From Scleroderma bovista (taxonomy: Eukaryota; Basidiomycota; Agaricomycetes; Boletales; Sclerodermataceae), in the NCBI GenBank assembly GCA_037178675.1, contig JAYMGJ010000087.1:1-64000 (forward strand): a DNA stretch of 64,000 nt, written 5' to 3'. The notes beneath the pieces were generated by a model. It saw only the letters and a program-made list of their open reading frames with translations, did not search any database and was not told where the DNA came from. The number at the start of each line of letters is the position of its first letter. Position 1 is the stretch's first letter. Both the position numbers and the translations under genes were made by a program. Positions 56,081 through 64,000 of this stretch are shown here, piece after piece.

Positions 56081-56501
56081 AAGTTGTCCACAGGAATGAG
56101 GGGGCGGAGCTCCAGGGCTTGGTAAAACAGGAGAAGTTTCTGGCCTTAAAAAAGAGGGATACTGGATAAATGCTGTTGTTGTGAGAGAAGCACGTATGAG
56201 AGAAGGGAACTTCGGGTCATTGATTTTGTGCCTCGAATTGCTCGTTACCTGTTGATACTTTTCCAAACCCATGTCGCCTTTCTCCCTGAGAGTGACGAAG
56301 TCTGCGGTGCTCGGACATGGCCTCAGCTCATACTTAAGATAGGTTGTTGGTAAAGCACTTACGTTTTGGCCCCACCGGCCATGTGTACGGGAATGCAGGA
56401 GGTAGGCTTTGACAGACATCTTTGGACTGAGTGTCGGTATGTCCGGTAACAATGAGAAGAAAGAACGAAATATGAATTCAACACTACAAGGTATATCCAT
56501 C
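56081..56501. other. F-box 5' flank with a ~560-bp deletion
   Basis: 56081-56224 matches 7870-8020 and then continues directly with the match to 8583-8880. The intervening 8021-8582 is missing, which removed the F-box part. Confidence 0.65.
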
Positions 56502-59500
56502 CATCACTGGGACTGAATTTTTCCGATAATGCTGTATATGCACTTTGCAATAAGTACCGTGTCTAACATGTGACTATCTGACAAGGATAGTCATGCATGG
56601 CCTTATAAGGCTTTATAAGGCTTTAAGCTTCACACAAGATTTCTAGGTAATGGTAACCTAACACATTATGATAGGCATGGTAATACACAAACTATCAGTT
56701 CTGTAAGCCCATTCAGTCTATGTCAGATAACACTTGATCACACTTCTCATGTCCTTAAACAAGGACATGATTTATCAGATTGGCTGAACCCTGTATTGAT
56801 CATAAGTTGGATAATGTTATATATGGTTGTATAAGGCTTTGAGCTTGACACAAAAATTATAGGTGATGGCAACCTAACACATTATGATAGGCATGGTAAT
56901 ACACAAACTATAAGTTCTGTATGTCCATTCATTTCATGTCAGATAACACTTTGACCACACTTCTCATGAGTTTAAACAGGGACATGATTTATCAGATTGG
57001 TTGAATTGCATGAGTTGGATAATGTCACATATGGCTGTATAAGGCTTTCAACATGAAGTTTATGGACTTTGTTGTAACAAGCATAAAATACCACTATTTA
57101 TTAATTATGTAATTGCTAACCACTGTGGCTCAGATTTTCAGAGATAAAGTTTAGTGACTTACCTCATGCAATTACCATATGAGATAAACAATAGCAACTT
57201 AGCTGATCCGGCGAAATGCAACTTACCTAACCCTGATCCAATGAAATGTAACTTACCTGACCCTGCTCCAACCCGATTCAGTGTAACAGTAACTTACCTG
57301 ACCCAGCTTCAACTCGAAGATCGAAGTCACAGACAAGAGTGAAGAACCTAAACAGTTCCTTCCAGGAGGGTTTATATATAACATGGGTACTGTACAGTTC
57401 TTACTGATCATTTCCCGCGCTTTGACCATTTCTACTTTAGGGTACATTTGCAAATTCAGTACACCTGCCGGTCACACTCGACAGCACCTTGGACAATGGT
57501 GGGGATACGGTTGTTGTCATCGCTGGACAACAGGCTGGTGGATGGCCATCGTCATCATCAGTTGACAGTGCACACAGTGAAGATAACTGCCCGCATCAAG
57601 AGGGCAATTCAAATCAGCAAACCAGCCCTTCCGATTAGCCGAGCTGACAGCACTTGACAGCGCTTAGCCGACCGCCCAGCCTGTCGGACTCTGTGCCAGT
57701 CTGTCGGACTCCGTCTGGTTGTCACTCGATTCAAATATTCAGTAGAGAAAAAAAAAGTATATTAGGACTAAAGAAAACTAGAGTGCTAATCACAAATGAC
57801 TAAATAATATATTTATACGACCGGGCCCGTGGTTGTCGAACGCAGGGGAGGGCGATCGACGACGCTGCGCTGGCGCGATGGCCAGCGTTGCTGTGGCTGG
57901 GAGGTTGGTGGGCGTCGGGGGCGTCATTGTCGGATGACGCTGGGATGGGAGTCATCCCGTCGTCGCGCCGTTGCGCCGTCGCCGTCGACGCTGGGGATGT
58001 GGGTGGTCGCATCGCCGCCGTCGACGCTGGGGGTGGTGGCGGGGTCGTTGTCGTTGTCGTTGTGGTCAGTGTTGATGGCCACGGCGACGACGTTGACGGT
58101 GGGGGTCGTTGTTGTCTGGTCGACGACGCTGCTGGTGGTGGTGGTGGTTGGTGTCGTCGCCATCGGCCGTGGTGGGGTCGTTGTCGTTGTCGTTGCTGAT
58201 GGTGGTCGATCGACGATGCTGGTGGTGACGGTGGCTGTGGGCGAGGCGTGTAGTGACGCGGTAAATACTATTAGGAAATGTTGATAGTTCAATATGCTGA
58301 TATAATCGTTACACAAACACACGCACACACATACTTGAAATTTTTTGAAGTCTCTCATTCTCATTCTCTTCATCCGTCGACCACCACCCGACAGTCACCA
58401 CCACCACCGTCAACGCGACCACCACCACCACCGTCAACGCGACCACCACCACCCACCACCGTCGATGACGACGTGGCCACCACCCACCAACGTCGACCAC
58501 CACCACCACCATCAACACGACCACCACCACCAACAGCGTCGACAACAACAACGTGGCCACCACCACCAACGTCGACAACGCGACCGCCACCACCACCAGC
58601 CTCGTCGACGACGACCCCACCAGCAGCGTCAACGACGCGACGACCACCACCAATGGCCACAACGACGACACGGACACCACCACCAACGTCGACGAGGCCA
58701 CCACCAACGACAACCGCCACCCCACCAGCAGCATCGACGACACGACGACGACGACCCACCCCACCACCAGCGACGACGACGATAACAATGACCACCTCGC
58801 CGCGGTCGCCGCCACTACCCCCATCACCTGCGTCGACATTGCGGCCATCGACGACGACGACAACCACCTCGGTATATATAATACTTAGTCTTTGTTCTGT
58901 AGTTTATTGAATTAATATAAATTGGTTAACATTAACATTGAATGAATTGAGTGCTTGAAAAGTTTCAAGTACAGGCAGTAAAGGTAATATGGATGCTGTT
59001 GATAGTGCTACTGGGACAGTCTGGACAGTGCTAGCCAGTTAGGTACCTTGCTAGGAGTAGCTGGGGCTCTGGGGTAACTGGCCAGTACTGTCCAGTGCTG
59101 TCCAGGGGAGGGTTGGTTTGCTGATGCAACCTGCTTTCTCAACAGACTCATTCTCAGGCACAAATACGCCAATACTATTGACACTAATTGCCTTCCATCG
59201 ATCTGGACGCCTGGGCAATTCAACTTCAGAATGCACTCTGTGTTCTCGACTTTGAGAGTGCATCGTGAGTTGTGCCCAAATAGGCAATATAGGAAATGAG
59301 CTCTCCGCACGAAATGTAGCCTAGTTGATATGTTGTGAGCACAGCCTTCCATGGCCATATATAGAACATGTCTATTTTATATTATTTGAAGATGACTGCA
59401 TGGTCTTACCATACACCTACTATGAAAGTACCTGTATTTCAGATCCTTCTGTCTGTTGATCATGTTGAAAATGTACTTTCCTATTCCACCATGCACCATA

Positions 59501-59902
59501 CTATGCAAGCTGATAGTCATTGCCTCTGCAAGAGTGATCTACCCCAGGAACTACAATATTTATGTACAGTTATTGGTCAATACAAACTTTGCAGTCTTGT
59601 CTAACACTGTATCATAGGGGGAGAAATTGATAATGGCCATATAATTATCTTTTCACAAATTGCATTATGTCAGTCATGCTGAATTGGACAGCTGTTGGTA
59701 ACTTAATGACATGGATCATATATTGTCAATTAATTATTTTTTCATGAGTTGCATTATGTCAGTCATGCTGAATTAGATAGCTGTTGGTAACTTAATGACA
59801 AGATCATATATCAGTATGTCATGAGGCTGAATATATGATATATATGATCAAGTTATTTGTTTTGTAATCATAGCTTATCATGGATTGACGGTCCCCGTGA
59901 TG
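56502..59902 (-). mobile_element. Inverted-pair element, right copy
   Basis: This is the reverse complement of 49757-53984 without the solo LTR, very similar over its whole 3.4 kb. It starts CATCACTGGGACTG and ends GGTCCCCGTGATG. Its right flank (TCACGAGACGCGTGAGGGTAA) and left flank match the continuous sequence at 8850-8900, so its insertion point is known to within a few bases. No coding capacity is recognised. Confidence 0.72.
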
Positions 59903-60087
59903 TCACGAGACGCGTGAGGGTAATAAAGATATATGATGTGAGGCGCGAAGTGGCCCCAGCTTCGGCTGTTAAACCTGGGGAAAAACATGAACTGCGGGGG
60001 GCCGGGGGCGCATGCGGTCGCGACTGGCGTGTGGGTGTCGCTGTCACAGGCCAGTGGGAAAAGTACTTGCCACAAGGCGCTTGTTTG

Positions 60088-61580
60088 GACGATGAATCAG
60101 AGGCTCTTTCCGACACCTACGACATCCTGTCCACCACCCTTGTTGCTGGCCGTCGTCCCTTCGCCTCGGATCTCACTCGCAGTAGGCCCCAGTTATTCTC
60201 GACAGCCATTCGCCCCGGAGAAGGCCGTTTCAAAACCTGCACGAGGTGTCCTCTCTCAGTTCCAACCCCCTCAACATCCCCGGTTCTCGTTATAGTGTCA
60301 TCAAACCACCTGGCAGCAGCCGGTATGGCTCACTCAGCACTCTAGGCAGCGATCGTCTTCAACGCCCCAGGACACGATGTGCAAGACGAGTCCGTCCCCA
60401 GCGTTTACCACACATCCACTTATGGCGGCAGCGGCCTCCGTTTGTCGGACAACAATATCTCGCGGATCGCTTTGGCGCGTTGAGCTTCCAAGGACGGTCC
60501 TGGTCCTTCTTCCTCTGCTCATCTCCCTAGCCAGCCACCTTTGCTTCCTATTTATGCACCCATATCTCGGAGCCCGCTCTTGCCGGATCGTGTGTCCCCC
60601 TATCAGCCCATCAACCTCAACATCCCCAGTGGTGCATCCGTTACATCCCGGCAGCACTTCCTCTCTTCCAGCAATAGCGGTCTGTCTGCTGGTGTCAGTC
60701 CCCCTTGCAGCCAGCTCGAGCAGGAGCTGATCGATGCCCAATACCACACTGGTGGCAACAATGGTTATAGTTCGCAGCAACAACTGCAGTCCTCTCTCGC
60801 TACACGGTTTATTCGCGGCAAAGGCATCCAGTACATTCATTCGCAGGGGGACATACACCCGCTCGACGTCCCAGAGCGGATCTGGGTTCTCATCACTCCT
60901 CGCCGACGACGGGCCGTCCTACCCATCCCTGGCAGTGGCCCTATTACCTCCAGCAGATGCAATGACTTACCTCTGACGCACCCATGCCCAATCTCAACGA
61001 TCTCGGCAAGGGCGTCCCCTGTCCTCTGTACCCGCGTCCTGGCCACTCTATATCGTCGAGTTCAAAGCCGGATGCACGGACCTGTTCTACCTGACCGACC
61101 TCATGCTCGACATTAGGGTGGGTAACCTAACCATTGTGGAGACGGATCGGGGGCTGAAGAACCCTGGGCACGGTTGTCATCATGCGTGATTTGCGTCGCC
61201 CCTTGGGTTGGCTCATTGGTGCTTTACAAACAATTGGTTACAAAATTGCAAAATGAAGGCCCTGCAGCTCTGTCAAGATAAAGTGAGCAGTGGAGATTAT
61301 AGATGGTTCGTCGTACGACGTAACACCCGTTTTCACAGGGGTTAGTGGAAGATGGGACGATCAGTCATGGACAAAAATTAACATTTTATTTTGTCGTGGA
61401 GAATCGCATCGACTTCGAAGAGCTCTGAATTATCCCGGTGCGTCGATGTAATACTTTACATGCGCATTCAGCGCTCATCTCATCCTTCATCTAGGTTATA
61501 CAAGACGCGCATTTGGACAGCCTCTCTCCAGCGTCCCGGTGGTTATGAACAGCGATACAGCCTCGCGCTTATGAAGGTCC
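60088..61580 (+). pseudogene. PSP1-domain protein pseudogene, copy 2
   Basis: The order of motifs is as in 15620-17060 but somewhat better kept: SEALSDTYDILSTTLVAGRR, then in another frame SSLSSNPLNIPGSRYSVIKP. The PSP1 domain follows, LYIVEFKAGCTDLFYLTDL with LDIRVGNLTIVETDRG (61042-61150), then KLTFYFVVENRIDFEEL (near 61370-61425) and LYKTRIWTASLQRPGGYEQ (61497-61552). Several frameshifts and stops separate these blocks, some of which may have been introns. An upstream 190-bp flank equals 8880-9060. PSP1 proteins are conserved fungal proteins of unclear biochemical role. Confidence 0.62.
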
Positions 61581-62101
61581 CCCCAAAAAATACTGATATA
61601 TGCATTTCTCATTTCTGCCTTTCCCCATCCCGATCGCGTTTCAATATATGGTATATATGTAATCCTCACTCTACTGTTACTGCTACTGCTTCAACGGACA
61701 ATCGTCCCCAGGTGTCTTACACGCCCTCGTACGGCACCCAACAGATCCCACACACATCGCCCTTGTCATCAGCGTCGTTGCGGCCAGTGTTCCAGTGCCA
61801 TTTGGCGACTGTGCTTCAGTACTTCATGTGGACTTTAATCGTCTCATCGCAAGCGTCCGCCAAGCAGGACATATGTGCGCATGATATCGATCTAGTTGGC
61901 AACAGGTCTTGTTACGTCCCTTCGTACATTAAGAAACCGAGTGTTGTGTGATGCTTCGCGAAAGTCAGTCTCTCAGCAATGAATTCCCTGTCGTGCTCAT
62001 TTATTCACTTGATTTTAACCTTGTATTTCAATAGTGGCATTCGAAAATCAGGGCGCCCATCACCTAGGGAAGGGAATTTGATCCAGAAGGAAAGTATACA
62101 C
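61581..62101. other. 3' flank of PSP1 copy 2
   Basis: No gene is supported. Matches 17095-17625. Continues, after the 62102-63428 element, at 63435. Confidence 0.6.
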
Positions 62102-63428
62102 TATGGAACTGTAAACCCCAAAAAAATCCGCGATGTGAAAAATCCTTGATTGCGCGATTATGTAACCTCAAATGCGCGATTAGGTGTGCTTGAATGCGCG
62201 ATTAGGTATGCTTGAATGCGCGGTTTGAGACTTGAATGTGTGGTTTAAGTTACTCTTCCGAATGTATATAGTAGTAAATCAACTCGATAATAGTAGCTAC
62301 TACACAGTACATGTAAATCTACTAATTCTCACTGTCATGTTGGGGTGGCAGGACTGTCATCATGGTCGTTAAGGCAGCCTGTGTTGGGACGTGGGGCCGT
62401 CATTGTGCTGATGACCATGGCCGTGACCGTTACCGTCGAGGTGCTGGGGTATGGGGCCATAGTCACCGACGTGCTGGAGTGGTGTGGTCTGCTGTCGTAC
62501 AGGTGGTGGATGTCGTCATGCTGGGGTCACGGGTGGGACCATCGAGTTGATGGTGGTGATGCCCGTTGTCGTTGTTGTCGTGCTGGTGGCGGGGCCCTTT
62601 GACGTCGTCGTCGGTGGTGTCCGTTGTCACCGCAGAATGCGGGTGGCTGTGGCGCTGTTGTGTACAAGCATGCTGATGTAATCAGAGAAGCTGACAAGGT
62701 ATTTGCATCTGTTTGTACCTGAGTTCTTGTAGCGTAGTCAGCCAATTCTAGTCGTTCCCATCCCATTCACCACCACTTCCGCTGACAACGACGACCCACA
62801 GCCAGTGCCCACGACGACGGCTGCCAGCTCCGACGTTGACAAGGATGTCGACCACCTCGCCAGTCCTGTCGTCTGACGACAACGATGACCATCCCTGTCC
62901 CCACACCATCCCCAACGTCGATGGAGACGACGTGACGACCCCCATCCCCAGGCGTCGTCCGATGATGACGACGACGCCCACCCCTGACGCCTGGCAGCCC
63001 CACCACCATCCAGCGACAATGGCACCCACCCCAAGCCATAGCGACGCTGACCACCGTGCCAGCCCCACCAGCGCAGCATCGATGATCACCACGTGCCCTG
63101 CGTTCGACAGCCACCCCCGCCGTACGAACATAGTATCTAGTTATTTGTGATGTATTACCTAGTTCTAATAAACTTTTTTTTTACTCTACTGGATACAGCA
63201 GAGTGAGAGTGACTAGGAAGAACTGTGGAACTAGACCAGACTGATGCTATGTACTTAGTAGTTACCTTGAGTACATTTATTGCTGTACGCTTGGAGAAGT
63301 GGTCTACATCGTGCATTCAGGTATGAAACCGCGCATTCGAGCATACCTAATCGCGCATTTGAGGTTACATAATCGCGCAATCAAGGATTTTTCACATCGC
63401 GGATTTTTTTGGGGTTTACAGTTCCATA
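62102..63428. mobile_element. 1,327-bp non-autonomous DNA element with long TIRs
   Basis: The ends TATGGAACTGTAAACCCC are identical inverted repeats for about 84 bp and then diverge by one extra 22-bp unit on the left. A 6-bp duplication ATACAC flanks it (62096-62101 and 63429-63434), and the paralogous site at 17618-17640 lacks the element. The subterminal zone repeats TGCGCGATTAGGT-type motifs three to four times at each end. The interior has a G-rich half (62340-62650) and a C-rich half (62760-63120) and no transposase. Confidence 0.85.
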
Positions 63429-63663
63429 ATACACTGCTGGTAAGCCATTTGAGCTGTGAGCATAGTTATTGACAGCAGCCAGCCCATATGCGAGAGGTCA
63501 AGACTCGGCACTCGGCACTCAGACAGACTCACTGGATAATCACCAGGCGGCAAATATTGGTTCCTCCGGTATCCGTATAACGAACCCCGCCGGGATAGCC
63601 TCGATCTCACGTTCCCAGCAAATTGTGCACGTACTGGAACTCTGCTGTGCAACAGACGTGATT
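63429..63663. other. Intergenic between the element and HET copy C
   Basis: Matches 17626-17840. No gene. Confidence 0.6.
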
Positions 63664-64000
63664 ATTAGCAGGTGAGGAACACATTGTGTTGAGAATATGA
63701 TATGGGTCTGTCAGGTTATATCCTTTGCGCCTGGGATAATTGAGTTGTGTAGATATAAATGTGAGGTGGGAGAGAAGGGATGGTTGAGGACTTTGGCCAG
63801 TATGCGGCACCCACAAGCAGGACGATTCCTAAACGTGTTCCTTGCTTCAAACTAGAGACTGCAATGATATACAAAAGAATGCATAAAGGATAGACGAACA
63901 AATGGCCAGAGAACAACCGGCGAAGAAAAGGGTGCTTCACATCATCATCTAATCTATATCATTCACCCCACTTGGTCACCCTTCATCTCGCCTGACCGTT
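63664..64000 (-). pseudogene. HET copy C, extreme 3' end, leaves the window
   Basis: 63690-64000 is nearly identical to 3745-4075: the 3' flank, the stop region near 63945-63955, and only the last few codons of a HET gene that continues beyond the right edge. Whether the gene is intact cannot be seen. Confidence 0.6.

Overview
This window looks like nuclear DNA of a mushroom-forming basidiomycete (Agaricomycetes). The signs are GT-AG introns of about 50 bp, HET-domain and TPR-HET genes, a KDZ transposase with its Cys-x-Cys cluster and a Ulp1-type protease, a Pif1/Helitron-type helicase relic and several other DNA transposons. No rRNA, tRNA or CRISPR array was recognised.

Host layer. The window is an allorecognition-like cluster built from repeated modules. 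(1) A minus-strand HET gene is apparently intact at 4015-6456. Further copies are an old relic (1880-3020), a copy split in two (18144-19572 and 40011-40994), a 136-bp fragment (53985-54120) and a copy leaving the right edge (63664-64000). (2) A plus-strand TPR-HET gene is intact at 10706-13795 and 44793-48428, with remnants at 7655-7775, 15060-15530 and 42225-43260. (3) PSP1-domain pseudogenes lie at 15620-17060 and 60088-61580. (4) F-box-like relics lie at 7776-8500 and 55290-56080. Intergenic flanks are shared between copies, so the cluster grew by segmental duplication. In the 44.8-kb gene three 270-bp TPR units are almost identical, a sign of recent unit amplification or homogenisation.

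Mobile layer. A 20,438-bp KDZ element (19573-40010) sits inside one HET gene. It has imperfect terminal inverted repeats, two palindromic motifs near each end and an 8-bp target duplication. It carries a KDZ transposase continuous in frame with a Ulp1/C48 protease (19896-27573), a large intron-rich passenger gene (30170-34315, probably ending at 36902-37282), minor reading frames, probable LTR-type sequence and GC-skewed minisatellites. A 3.4-kb Tc1/mariner element (23163-26579) is nested at a TA inside the KDZ-Ulp1 exon, and removing it rejoins the frame. Elsewhere there are two inverted copies of one DNA element around a 2.5-kb host segment (49757-59902), one of them holding a solo LTR; a 1,327-bp element with long perfect terminal repeats (62102-63428); and two copies of a ~95-bp MITE.

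Decay. Many coding sequences are broken by in-frame TGA where CGA (Arg) would be expected, which suggests C-to-T decay at CpG. The two TPR-HET genes and the HET gene at 4-6.5 kb are the only clearly open long host genes. The rest of the window is relics, repeats and mobile DNA.
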